Positions 35,101 through 48,535 of a stretch of 64,000 nucleotides of DNA are shown in pieces. The notes under the pieces are model-generated. The model was not told the origin of the DNA and searched no databases. It worked only from the letters and a program-made list of their open reading frames with translations. The stretch comes from Paraphysomonas bandaiensis. Lineage: Eukaryota > Chrysophyceae. Each line of letters opens with the position of its first letter. Position 1 is the stretch's first letter. Where the stretch lies: contig CBFFRP010000043.1 of NCBI GenBank assembly GCA_965644295.1, forward strand, positions 1 to 64,000, read 5' to 3'. Position numbers and translations under genes: made by a program.

Positions 35101-38100
35101 TATTTCTGGGTATACAACTTGTGAGTCCTATCCGACGTCTACCACCCATTCTGTCAATATAACTGCTCCTTTATTTCCTGTGCACCCTGTTGTGGTAGTG
35201 ACTGCTGCTACTGCTATTGGACCTTGCGATGACTTTGTTCTTGACCTGACAGCCTCAACAGGAAGTGCGAGTCGATCGTGGAGCAATATGACGATATATG
35301 CTTCATCCATAAGTGATAATACAACAGATATTAATAATTTTTTCAGAAATAGTTTTATGATTGATCCACCAACTGCAGTTCCGTCCAGAGCTATGCGCGC
35401 GGGAAGTACTTACAGGTTCTCCATCATTCTATGCAATTTTTTACAGGCGTGCAGCGCACAGATTAGTCACACACTCTCAGTGCAGGCAGAACCGTTGCCA
35501 GTGGTGAGCATACTTGGAAAGAAATCTAGAATCATTCGCAAGAGAGATACGCTCACTCTGTATTCTACTGTGTACACCCAGTCCTGTGAAACCACAAGCA
35601 GGACATCGGAAGGCATGTCTTTCACCTGGGAGATATTTGAAAATAGCATGCCGAAAAATCTTGTGTCCTTATCGAAGATTCCTGCCCAATATAAACTTCC
35701 TGGAAGCTTATTATCAATCGGGCTCGTGTATGAAGTAAAGCTGACTGCCCTCCATTCCTCCACAGGAAATTATGCGTCGACCAGTGTAGATGTACGTGTA
35801 GTACCCTCTGATATAGTGGCTGTAGTGAGTGGAGGGTCGCATCGCAGTTTGCGATACGGCAGCTCGATTACACTGGATGCATCTGGCAGCTACGATGAAG
35901 ATGTTGTTGGTCTGACCGGAGCAGATGCCGGATTATTGTTTTCCTGGCAATGCATAATGATCGATCCTCTAAATATCACTTCATGTGGCGTCTTGTTGCC
36001 CTCTGGATTTGAGAAAGTTGTAGTAACAGCAGATGATGCGGAATATATATCTACTACTTCGGAGGTCACTTGCCGTGTGTATGATTCATCCTCACGTTAC
36101 GATGAATTCAGTGTAGTTGTGGAGGTTTTGCCCCCTCAATCTCCTCAAGTATTCTTATCTTCGACAGTGCTTTCCACGACACGCAGAAAAAAACTGAAAC
36201 TTCTTTCAATTGTAAATTCGTATGTGGCTAGTTATGTGTCATGGTCAGTCGAAGGAGGTGTAATTGATTTAAATGCTGCCTCTCTCACCCCAGTGTCATC
36301 CACCCTTACTAGCGGCACTCATAATTTTAATCTTGGTCTGAAGTCGAATGTTTTACCGGAGTATACCTCTCTATCATTTCGATTGACCTCTGGAAATAGC
36401 TACGCATCTGTTACTGTTTTTGTCGCAGGCCCCCCGATCTCAGGTACTTTTCATGTTATGCCGTCCATTGGGGTGGAGTTGACTGATAGCTTCACGTTTT
36501 CTACTTCCAATTGGGTTGAGAGCGACGTGAACTTACCTTTGACCTATATATATACTTTTATATCAAATGTTGGGTCGTATATGGTTGTCCAGGGACGGTC
36601 AGAAAAAACATACACCTCCACTGTACTCTCACGTGGTCCATCAAGTGATAAAAATGTTTTACACTGCTCCGTGGAAGCATTTAACGTTCTGGATGCGTCA
36701 TCCAGCCTTACAGCTGATGTTACGGTGACACCTCTGACTATCGAACCTGCTGATTTTGATCAACTGGTGGAAGTGCAACTGTCATTTGGATCTCAGCAGG
36801 CTGAGTTATCTCACACGAAACAGGCTATATCATCTTCAGTGAGTAGTATGAATTCAGTTAATTGCTCACTTGCCCCCAATTGCACCGCTCTATTTCGTCG
36901 AGATTGTTCGTACCAACCTCAAACTTGTGGAGGGTGCATCGATGGTTACTTTGGTGATAATGGAGATGATAACACACTCTGTTACCCGGTGGAGTTGTCG
37001 TCTAGTGCTAGGGATGGCAAATTTTACTGCTCTTCTGACAGTGATTGTGGGCTCTACGAGCTTTGTGATATGAATGCTTCAGTTTGCTATCGCCCTTCGA
37101 AAGCATGTTCGAATAATTGTACCAGTCATGGGAAATGTTTATTCAGAATATTATCCTCTGGATCTATCACGGACTCATGCTTGAGTGGTGACTCAGAATG
37201 TGCTGCGGTGTGTGTATGCAATGAGCACTATTCGGGTGATGACTGTTCGGTTTCGCAGTCTGAGTTGGCTATCCGAGTGCGAACCCGTGAGCGGCTTGTT
37301 GCTGCATTAGTAAATATGACTCTCATCGAAGATTTGACTGTGCAGACGACCGAAGAAATTGTAACGATGGTCGGCGAGATAGCATCCAATCGGCAACAAA
37401 TGTCCGTCGCGGTGTGTAATGGACTACTTTTTGTCACTGAAATACTCCTGAATTCGGCTTTCGAAATAGGCTTGTCGTACGATACTGTCAATAAATTAGC
37501 ACCTGTTATCGATAATTGCATTGGGTTTTATAGCTCTCTTACTGACGAAACATTAAAGGCTGCCTCCTTAGATTTTTCTTTTGAGCTAATGGATCTTCAT
37601 TCTAATGTTGTCTTAAACGATATTGTCGTTGGTGAAGGAAGTGTTGAAATTATGGGGTCGACATCGCGCAAGAGTATCAATGAGCTAACATCTGAGAACC
37701 CTTCAACTACTGTATTTCTGCCTCAAACCGCTATAGAGCGGTGGAATGGCCGAATTCAATCTAGTGTGAATTTGACTTGGTCTACGAATAGCACCACAAC
37801 TAGCGTGGTAGTGTCAGAAACCCAAGCTGCGTTGTATACAAACGCTTCTATCTACGCTACGAATCCAATTAAGTTACAGATAACAGATACTTCAGTTCTG
37901 TCAGATGAAGTTTCGTTTCTTATCTCTACTCATTCTGGCACCACTTTTTCCAATGGCACCGTACAGCACGGAAACCTTACAACTATATGCCCCAAAGGAA
38001 TGCTTATGCATGAGGAATACGAATGCACCAATGGCGACAAGATTATTCATGAATGTGATGGGGAGGAAAGGACGTTGTTTACTGCATGTCCTAATGTGTC

Positions 38101-41100
38101 TAGTTTTCCGAAATGTGCACTTATCGTCGAAGGGGTTGCTCTGGAGAACACTGCATGCTTTGTGTCCAATTACACTAGTAACGGCGTTGAATGTACCTGC
38201 TCGTTGACTGCTGCTAACACGCAACGTAGATTGGATATTTCAATAGCTAATGAAGTCGACAAGACAGGATATCTGGAGGTGGCTGCCATTTCAGTGTATA
38301 TTGCGGACGAGTTTCTGACAACCATCAAGTCATCGGATGAAATTACGATTGAAAAACTTCAAGGCTCAGTTGCGGTTATATTGATGTTCGTTGTACTGTG
38401 GGCATCTGTTCTCTCTGTTATTGCATTCCTCTCGGTTACTGATATTACTCACCGTCAGAAGGTATACAATGAAAAATCGAAGAAACAAAGTCGGGTATCT
38501 CGCACGTCTCGTACCGCCCGTACCACTGCAACCACAGCTACACCGTCGACACAGGACCCGGCTGCAGTCCACTCCTACCTTACTATGTATATCGATAATA
38601 TCATACCGGTCATTTTCCGACCAACAGTTTCCGTATTTAAGAGTTTTTTTGGTGAGATTAGCAATCACCACAGGTATCTCAAGGTTCTTACGTATGATGG
38701 TCTCGACGCGGATGAGGTTCGTTTCAGAGTGGGACTGCAGGTGTGTATGTATATATTATAATAATAAATATTCATATACCAATGCAGTTGCTTACGGTGC
38801 AAAGCATGCTAATGTTTTTCATGGCCCTCTTCTACGAAATAGAGTATCCGAGAGATGATGGTACTTGTGAGACGTACGATACCAAGGACAATTGTCTTGA
38901 AGAAACGTCTATTTTCGACCCTGATGTTTCTCGGTGTAAATGGGTTGTGGATGGAGATGACGACTTAGCACCCGCCAATTGCCAGTACCGAGAAGTTAAT
39001 ATCACATTCCGGGTACGTTATATTGTGTTAGAAGTTTCCAAATTTGTTTAATATTTTTATATAGTTGATGTTTATTGTGGTGGTGTTTCTCTCAATCTGT
39101 GCTGCCCCTGTAAACTTTATGGTGGATTATATCTTTGAGTAAGTATTGCACCTACCCTTCACTTTATTGGTGATTATTGTTGCACAGCAATATCATCGCA
39201 GCACCTGTGGCAGATGACGTCAAAGTGATGCACGAAACTCCACAGATGGGAAGAAGATTTACCAATGCCTTGATTCGTGGAGTATCGAAGTTGAATGCTC
39301 AATTAACGAAGAAGTCACCACTAGATTATGTGAAGAATTCCGTTTTCCCTAAGCAGTCTCGAAAGGTGCCCAAGGATGTAGTAAACTCTCACAATGTGGC
39401 TATGCTAGCTCTGAACTTCGCACATGGTAAACGTGACGCTAACAATAATTCAAGTGAGGATGAATTTGCGACAAAGTTGAAACGGGCCATGTCCGTTACA
39501 TGCAATGATTTTCTTGATAAACTGTCAGAACAGCACTTTGCTCTAACAGGCGACGCAAGAAATTCCTTCGACAAAACTTGGGGGTAAGCGAATTGAGCAC
39601 AAAATTGTCAATGTCTAAAACGTGCTGCCAGCATTGACCCCTCCGGTAACATACCAGACGTAGAATCACGAAGGCTGTTATGTTGTAATCTATCCAGACC
39701 TGGAATGCCCGAACTTATTGACAAAGAAATTAATCATGTTGAGGATATTGCTTTAAAGAAAATTGCGAAGCTGAAATATGCCCCAGAGTAAGGCAGTGCT
39801 AATATATTACTGCTTGGCTGACTTAATTGTTCTGAAGTTTGCATATTGGAATCGAAGTAATACATTTATTTCTGTTGGATTTACTTGGACGCGACACGCC
39901 TGAAGGCCGCATATTCAGCTACAAGATGGACCAAGAGTATGTATAAATATTATTTTTGTCCATCTCAGTTCATATGTCTTTAGCTTTGGTCATAGCTTTC
40001 TCGTGTCATATTGGGCAAAAATTCTGGCGTGGGTATTTGTTGCTTTTTTGAACATCTTCTTCGTTTACTTTTCGATACTGCGTGCTATTGACCGCGACAT
40101 TCATTGGCAGATGGGTTATATTACCGCCTGTATATTACGTAAGTCAATTATGCTTTGCATTACATACTTGATGGTTTTTTTAGAAATGGTGATAGAAGTT
40201 TTGTTTTTTGAAACCACAGAATGTCTTTGGATTAATTGGCAAGGTTGTTTAACGATATACTATATATATGTGATAACATTGTCGCAGCACCTCGTTTGGT
40301 CCAGCCAGACGTTGAGGCAGCTGTTCGTGTCTTGTACAGATCGCTCGACTTCGCGCTTGCCAATACCGACACTAATAATGTTGTGCTTGATGTTCCACAG
40401 TTCCTTTTCGTTTCTACTAGAGTTGCTGAGGCGTTCCCGCGACTGTTCGAATGTAAACTCATCTTGAAATTCAAAACTTATTTAGGGGGAAAGATAGCAG
40501 AGAAAATTAGACAGGAGTCTATTTTGAGTCACGAGCGGCAGCCTCTGTGGTTAGTTTTGTGTCAATCTTTCCTCCGAATGATATCCGTTTTTTCGGTCGT
40601 ATCAATATTGAGATTTGTTGGGACTCTCGACGTTGCCGTTCAACGTGTGGTAATTCATGTGCTCCAGCGTGTTCTTTTCGTCCTAATTGTAATTTTCATC
40701 ACTGTGATTTCCTATTATCCCTGGTTGGGTTTCGTTCCCGCCCTCTTGTTATTGTACCAAATCAAAAGCTGTTTACATCATAGGCGTGTACAAGCGACTG
40801 ATGATGACGATTTCTTTTCCCCTATTCCTATTGCCGATACCCCATTTGCGAAATGTCCCAGTCCTTCAGTTGGAGTGGACAATAGTTCCCCAAATCATGG
40901 GTCTGTCCAACTCACTGACCCAGCAGACAGTGCCATTCTTCCTGGTCGCAGTGAACGTAGTCCCTATGCAACCAGTAACAATAAGTCGAATAGCATCATG
41001 TCAGCGCTTGGAGGGGATAGCATCCTGCTCGGCGACGAGGACGATGAGGCTGAAAAAGTGGATGATTCTGACCCGAAGCTTAATAAAAGTGTCGACCCGT

Positions 41101-41930
41101 TCATATGGTCGCTTTTCAACATGGACACGAGTCCCGGTACTGGTGACTCTGATGGGAACATCGAAAGCAATGCTGGTGTTGCAAGTAATCTTACAAGCAC
41201 TTCGATTACAGAAAAAACGATCCCACCTCAAAAGTCGATCGGAAAGCTATTCGATCCACCAAATGAATCTGAACTGTCTCATGCACCCCCGACTTATCGA
41301 GGGGCGTTTGTGCGTGCGGTCGATCCCTGTGATTCCTTGAATAGTTCAGAAAACGAACAAACTCCTGTAAGTAAAGTGAGACGGTTCTCGTTTAAGAGCA
41401 CTGAATCCACAGAACTTCAGGTAAAGAATGAAAGAGACGAGTCATCAAATAAGAAATGGTTTGGGCTTCCTCGCATGCTCTCTTTTCCCGAAGACTCTGA
41501 GTCAGAGAATGACAAAAACGGTAGTCGCTCAGTTAAAAGGGACGAACCATCAGATAGTATAATTGCAGATGACAAGAAAGACTTGTCAGTACACTCTGCC
41601 ACCGACGTGCGTAAGGGAGAAGAAGCACTGGGGGACTCTTCTTCTCCATCTGTTGAGACTGATGAAAGATCGAGGAGACGCATGTCACGCTTGAGGCGGC
41701 TGTTCTCTTGGGGCTCTGTAGATGGCGATGAGGAGGTTGAAGTCAGTATTCGCACACCACAACAGAGTAATTCAAGGTGCCACACCCGCCCTCCAACGAA
41801 AGGTGGATTTAAAGCCCGTGGCAGGGATGAATCGGTGACTGGTATTGAAGCCAACCCTAAAAGTGATAAAGCGACTGAGGCTGGGGTGTGTATATCCTGT
41901 GAGCGCGATACCTCGAGTGCAGATATTTAA
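32138..41930 (+). CDS. Giant polycystin-1-like surface protein with Pro-Ser-Thr mucin-like repeats
   Basis: Nine exons (32138-38740, 38788-39012, 39065-39138, 39188-39583, 39632-39787, 39838-39936, 39984-40138, 40184-40243, 40288-41930) join in frame to 3136 residues. A signal peptide is followed by about 630 residues of P-[ST]-x-x-P-[ST] units, likely glycosylated and extended. Next come beta-rich segments like REJ/PKD modules (SITLDASGSYDED), a Cys-rich EGF-like region (about 1650-1706) and a Cys-x-Cys-Ser-Leu-Thr site resembling a degenerate GPS cleavage motif. Membrane helices start near 2070 and continue through exons 2-9, including a DDGTCxxY extracellular loop. The tail is long, Ser/Asp-rich and cytoplasmic. 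The layout matches polycystin-1/REJ-type receptors of stramenopiles and suggests adhesion, mechanosensing or gamete recognition. No ion-pore motif was recognised. Confidence 0.85.
32530..33018 (+). repeat. 156-bp coding minisatellite, three near-identical copies
   Basis: Units begin at the GAGCCCTCTG words at 32549, 32705 and 32861, so the period is 156 bp (52 codons). The copies differ by about one base (TTTTCCG versus TTCCCG), indicating very recent tandem duplication inside the Pro-Ser-Thr region of the polycystin-like gene. Confidence 0.95.
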
Positions 41931-43291
41931 AATTTTGTAGTTTTTGAAATACATAGAGTAGAGTAGGATAGAATGGAAACGTTGCATTCTGCAATATTGA
42001 GGAATTTCGTAGTTTATGGGCGCGCGGCACTCAGTCGATATAAATATATATGAACTGTATTGTAGATCAACAGATTGTATATTTCTATGATGTGTGGTGT
42101 ATATCACATATAACTTTAAAATGGAATTATTTATATATATATATATTTTTAGAGCACCTTATTTAACCTACAAAGGAATGGTTAGAGAGAGGTGCAGGTG
42201 TAGCGTCTTCCAAAATAGTAGATTACTGTGTATATATATGACGAAGTTGTACTAAATGTTTCGCTGCCAACATAGTTAGCTCAACTGTCATTTCATTCCA
42301 GAAGTGAAAATGTCAAGTTAGTCATAACAATCTTTGCTCTACTAAAAACGTTTTGGTATGCAGGTGCCTTATGCTACGCAATGCACCAATACTATAGTAG
42401 TGATGTCTTATTCAGGGTTTGGCAGCAACATTGATTGATGGACCGGCCCAAAATTCCATCACTTTTGTTTTTGTTAAAGCGGCTCACAAAAATATATTGT
42501 ATATTAAAAGTCTTATTACTTAGCAATTGGCGTTAAAAACCTGCACCAAAATAGTGACTAGTTGAATGCTAGACATACTAGTTAGACTGCTACCCATAAC
42601 TAATCAGCACAAATTCTATTATCCTACTATTTAACGCTACAGAAAGTAAAAGTTGAAGTATATAAGTACAGTTGCTCGAGTCATGTTGTATTTTAGAGTC
42701 ACATTATTTTAGTAACTTCTCATGACACTTCATTAAAACTGTATATAATAAGCAGCCAATATTTTCTGAAGTTAGCAGATGTCATATATATCAACATTAT
42801 TCTGTTTACCATAGAGCGAAAGTGGTTTCACCTTGACGCTTGCGGTGACGCACAAGCAGCTTTCGTAGCGTTAAATAGTAGGACATCAGAGTTCAGCACT
42901 AGTTCGTTAAATTAGTTCTGACTTACACGCCTATTGCCAACAAGAAGACGTTCACTTCTAATACGTACCTTACATACTGCACTTAGTTATCCAGCTATAA
43001 GAAAACTCAAGACGGTTATAATTTTGGGTCTGATGCAACGTAAATTTCAGCAGGTGATGTGGATGCGCCTCAGAATGTACCACTTCATGCTGGGGGACTT
43101 CTCATCAACTTCGGAAACAGATCAGATCTGAACATTACTTGAATTGCGGCTGCAAAGATAGATGAATTAATTTATTCAAAACCTTCGCCATTGATACTAC
43201 ACACCAACAACATTCATATAAATACATTTCAGACAAGAATACACGATGAAATTTTTACTACAACATTAACCACTACTGTCTACATAAATAT
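41931..43291. other. Intergenic between convergent genes, contains an inverted-repeat element
   Basis: Apart from the element at 42515-42890 no feature was seen. The short plus-strand frame at 42934-43131 has no support as a gene. Confidence 0.5.
42515..42890. mobile_element. Non-autonomous inverted-repeat element (MITE-like), family shared with 56.0 kb
   Basis: Positions 42515-42650 resemble 56001-56130 (TAGCAAT.GGCGTT, ACTAGTTAGAC, TATCCTACTATTTAACGCTAC). Positions 42821-42885 match the reverse complement of 56108-56168, including GACGCACAAGCAGCTTTCGT. The two arms within this copy (CCTACTATTTAACGCTAC and GTAGCGTTAAATAGTAGG) are inverted, forming a foldback structure. It has no coding capacity. 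The ends are not defined exactly. Confidence 0.6.
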
Positions 43292-46200
43292 CTAATCAAT
43301 ATAAATTCGTGATTTGAATGCTTTCCTTTTCCTGTGCTCAATGAAATACAGCACGGCGCCTACAATGAAAAAGCTTGACCCAAATACAATGCCGACAATA
43401 CTGATAACATACGCTCTGCCTGTTGAATAGCGTACAAAATTAGGTCAACACACAATTTTGAACTATTCAGATGACACACCTGGTCGGCTGTAGAAATGAG
43501 TCTGAAGCCGACGAAACTCCTCATCAGTCATTGTTCGGCTCTCTTCCGTCCAAAATAGCGGAATGTATCCGAAGCACCCATATCCCGTACTAGCTGTGAA
43601 CGTTTTCGTTGGACTGATACAACGTCCTTGACTTGAGAATAATATAGTGTGCAACGATGTTCTTTCCACTCGAATATTGTACTATATTAGCATGTTATAA
43701 GAAAGGGTTACAACGCTCCAGGCACGTACCATTTGCCTTTGTGCCATACGCAGAATTTTTCCTGTTATAGGGTCATAGTCTAAAAATGATCGATGTGCCC
43801 GTTGCTCCGTGATATCAAGGCCAGTAACATGAAGATACTCGAATCCACCCCAGTCGTAATTTCCGTAATTATGTGGTGTGCCAATATATACAGGGAATCC
43901 AGCTAGCCGAGCTAGACTCGCCATTCCAGTGGGTATTTCATACGGCATGCCGTAAGAATCCTTCGGGGTACCCAATGTCCCTAATATATTCCATGAGTAA
44001 GGTTCTTCCAAGTACCTCCGCCCGATGATAACACCAGGCGACGTTGCATTTTCTTCATAAGCAGATCGGAAAGGACTTGTTATTGTCTGGAAGCGATCCC
44101 ATGGTTCCAGTAAGCTTTGTCCAAGAATTAAACGGAATGAGTGAACACGGTTGAATATCGCTGCACCAGTTAATGTATCAAAGTCGGGCCCCTCCACTGT
44201 TCCTCTGTATGAATACGGGTAATCCTGAAATCCATCCCATAGAAAAGGGCGTAGTTGCATTGAAGTGGACCCGTTAACAACCATTCCAGTGTCAAAGTAG
44301 TACATTGTGTCGTTACCACGGTATTCAATAAGGTTCATTATCTCGTTAATATCCTTTTTACCAGAGTTGACAGTGTCAATACAGGAGGGGTAGAATCCAG
44401 GTGATCCGTAAAGAAATCTACCCTGGCACTGGTAAAACTTCGTAAATTCATAATCGTCAGCATCCCATGCTGGGTAAAGGGTGAAGTACGGATTAATCAT
44501 CGTGAAGACCTCATCTCTATGTGTGGCCACAATCTCTTGACCTGCTGAAGCTACGGTATCATTTTTATCATAGGGCCATATGAAACGACCTTGGTATATG
44601 AAAAACCTTTCCACGAAAAACTTCTCGAATGGGATACCACCATAATTCAGAATGATGGTATCGTTGGGAAGAGTTAGCTGTATACCAGCTTTGTTACAAT
44701 GAAAATTTTGAATACCGCATTCATCGTATGGGTTCTCTACACACTCAAACGATATATTATCAGCCTTGTGCTTTACACTGAGATATTTATTGACGCTGGC
44801 ATCCGCATACCCCTCGAACAAAAGATTCTTCACTTGAACTGTTGTAAATAAGCCCGAGCGTTCAAACTCACAATTATCGTAGTTCGGACACCATAATCCC
44901 AGCTTTAACACGATTTCAATTACAAGGGAAAACATCATTTTCTCAACAATGATACCCCGACTTTTCGTGTAGGGATGAGCTTTACCGACAACAAAATTAA
45001 GGTCACATTGAATTCCCTCCACAGGACTTGTCATAGAAGTTTCGAATCTAGAGCACTCAGTCACCCAGTTATTTCGTTTTCGAATAGCCGTCGTACAGAC
45101 ATCATAAACATCCGTATCGATGTACTGACACTGCTCAGCAGAGCTGTCTACATAGTGAGCCAGAATAGCACACACTTCTGACGCTTCTCCCTCGCAGGAG
45201 AAATCAGCGATATTGTTTTCTGCGAGATAGGCAACCTCTCCAACATCACCAACACCATTCACATACCTTTCACCGTCTCCGATAAGTGTGGTTGCCCTGT
45301 ACATTATATGTTCCCGCAGAGCTACGCCAACGTCGTCTTCTCTTGTCAGAGCGTCAAGAACTATTTTGGCTTCTGTCACATTCGACAGGCGAGCATCAGG
45401 GTATCCAGAGCGCAATGCCCATGCATAATACTCAATCAAGCCACGGTAGTAATCAAATTGACCAATATACCACATTCCATCTCTATATAGGTTGTAGGTG
45501 GAATACACACCCACAAGAGCTTCCGTAACGTAACCTCCGCCCCATTGGGCATATCCTAACTCCTCCCAATTGTCGATTGTGAACTCGTGCTCAAATGAAT
45601 CCAGTTTGTATTTGTTTAAATAGCGAATTACATATTCATCATGAAATGCAGTTGATTCACGGTATACCTCATGAGCAAGGTACGAGATGTTGCAACCGAA
45701 GTAAATAAATTTATTTTTCTCAGTTTGGCTTTTCTTCGCAAAGTTTGCAGCCACCGCTGAAGCATTAATTTGAGCAATACCATCAGCTATGCTCGCTAAT
45801 CCAGCAGGAAAAGTAAAAGTTGCACCCTCTTCCGCATAGTCGATATCCATACAGCTTGTTGGTTCTATACCAGGAATAATAATTTCCTTGCAGTAACGAT
45901 ACGAATTGTGGATCGACGCTGCGTTGCCGTCATAGTAGAGGGAGTTCGGGTTCGTATTTACTTTACTCCCACGATCAATAAGACTAAACACAAGGTCATC
46001 AGTCATCGTATATGACGACAGCGCCGATACAGCACCCCATTGCCACACACACATTACACCGAGCATGGAACACATTACAGGTTCAGATGTATACATCCAT
46101 TCATCGTAAACTAACGAGATCAGTTGGTTCTCGTATAGCTGCATCCACCGCACCTCCAAGTAGTAACAAATGACATGCAGCATCATCTCTGCACCGAAGA

Positions 46201-47519
46201 GCTTAGAGTTATCCGGGTTAGGGAAGCTTAAGGATGCCACAGTGTACAGGTACTGGTTATATATATCCTCCAGCTCATCGTCAGTCACCATGGCAGAGCT
46301 TTCTGGAAAAGGAAACTCTGTAAATCCTAAGTACACTGACACTGCAATCCATCCAGGAAATCCTTCGTCAAGATTTAAAAATGATATATTACTAGAGGGA
46401 TCAATAAGATATGGCACAGTGGCATATGGAATATCGTCATCTGTCACATTTTTGAAGTATATTGAAGATGCAGGAATATCTGATCGAATTTGACGAAGGG
46501 CTTCACCAGCATTCCACCGACAGTCCGTGGCATCGTACTTGTCCATTCCACAGTATGTAAGGGGAGTATAGGCACTCTCAGGAGCCAGGAAATCCTCTGC
46601 CATTTGCTCATCAGTGGATATATTGCGTACATACTCAAAAGACGTATTGATCATCTGGTGCACCTATGAAAAAAATAACCTTACAGCATATCGAATTAAA
46701 AGGTTATGATGTAAAAACTACTGCACAATCAGTTACCTACAAAACTGACAGCCTAAATGTTAATTCAAATACCTGCACAATAGTGCGAAACACATAGATC
46801 TCCTCCAAAGCATAAGGAACCAGGTGTGCTTTAGTCGCCTCCACAAAATCTACAGTTAGGATGGTTTTTAACGTTTGAAAAATTTCCACGGCATATTGAG
46901 ATATCATCAAGTTCGGTCCTTCTTCTTCAGTTACTTTCAGATACAGAGGGTTTAAAATTGTCACCATATTATTCGGGTCTTGACAAATGCACTCTCCATT
47001 CTCACATGGATCCCCATCTATAAGCTGATCCTTGTCCATGCGATAATACATACGTTGGCAAACTGTGGGATCTGTAACAGGTTTTAAAATGTTATACTCT
47101 TTGTAGGATATAGTTGACGAATCATTGGCATGGAATGATACATCATATTTGTAACTGTGTACTTGATAAGCATACGGCCCGGTTTCAACCATGGTCGGCT
47201 TGAAACCTCTCTGAATTGTCGTCAGAGTATTCGAAATATTAAACACGTAAAACGAAAAAAGTTTCGTTTCTGCATTAGGTGTGTCAATAATAAAATTGTT
47301 GAATTCATCAGTACATGTCCAATAATCTTCAACCTCCACCATTAAGTAATACGACAGTCTGCTGTTGAATATTTCACGAGAGAATATTTGAGGCCATATG
47401 AAGAAAAGGCAAACAAACGAACATATTCCAGCTAACATCAAGCATACTGATATATTTGTTTTCGTCTCTTTATAATGCCTCTCCCATTTCCTTTTCATAC
47501 CATGCTGTAAGTGTTCCAT
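43292..47519 (-). CDS. Giant CD36/LIMP-2-family scavenger receptor-like protein
   Basis: Four exons (47519-46773, 46663-43730, 43681-43480, 43419-43292) give 1336 residues, nearly three times the usual CD36 length of about 470-500. The topology is CD36-like: a short cytoplasmic N-terminus, a membrane helix (about 22-44), a large lumenal or extracellular domain, and a second helix near the C-terminus (VISIVGIVFGSSFFIVGAVLY) before a short basic tail. The start of the ectodomain has the family signature (FSFYVFNISN, GFKPTMVETGPYAYQ, and a Lys-Tyr-rich strand). The final part again has Cys-bearing family-like segments, including an RMAQRQM strand. The middle 800 or so residues are extra and unassigned, with many Tyr/Trp and N-glycosylation sites. 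CD36 proteins bind lipids or lipoproteins. Ligands here are unknown. Confidence 0.83.
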
Positions 47520-48535
47520 TATTAGACAGTGAAGGCCTCACTCAGACTATTCTGCTTTACTCTATTGACCTCAATATATAGTGATAGGTCAGCTATGACC
47601 TTTCCTCAGATTGTTTCCAATTGGGTACTAGACGGCTTCAACTATGGAAAACATGTCAACCTGGTGTGTTCAGCATGTCTATGAAGAGATTAGAATTAAA
47701 GCTGAATTTCTATATATAACAAACACGCACAACGGATGCGTATACATACAGAGCAGTTTTTGTCTACCTATTTGTGATATGGGAAATTATTTTATCATAA
47801 AAATGAGTATATTTCTTTATAAAACCCCTAGTTTTAAAGTTATAAATCCCAACCTTCTCTGTCGACTCTGTATATAAGCGTAGTACTGTATTATATTCAA
47901 GGACTTTCACTTCCTGCCTTCATATGGAGCGAAGTCTCCACACTCCTCTGCTCTGCTCTCACACATGCATACCATACAGAGTACTCGTCTATCATATAGA
48001 GCTGATATGATATGAGAAGTCGTGTACAGGCCTGTACATATATATTAATATATATATAGTAGTCATCCACTCACTTTAATGACATCAACACTATTCATAT
48101 TTAACTATTATATTTCCCAACTGTTGTGGTTGTGAGTGCTGTCATCCCAAACATCCTATACATTACTATGGTAGGAAGTACTCTGGATTGCGAGAAACTA
48201 CTGCATGCGTACGTATACAGTGTCGTATCAGACATCTCAGTAGATGATTTCTTATATAACACAGAGCGAAGCAGCTGCAGCAGCTGTACTCGGCGAAGAT
48301 GTCGACGATGCACAGTGTGATGGAGTCTATCAGGTACAGCACTCGTCCCCATCATATGCTTATGTAATATAAATATACAGTACGAATTGTAAAATGATAG
48401 AGTCACAACACCAGCTACTTGTGGACTGTATTGAGTGGCTTGGAGTGCACCAAATTGGCCACTCCGATTTCAGCGGTTCAATAAACGATATATTGTCGGG
48501 GTAGTGCGATAGACTCCGTTTTTTATGTATAGCTT
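47520..48535. promoter_or_regulatory. Divergent intergenic region
   Basis: No gene is supported. GTACGTATACAG at about 48209-48220 lies 315-325 bp upstream of the next start codon. AT-rich TA runs occur near 48040-48060. Confidence 0.3.
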
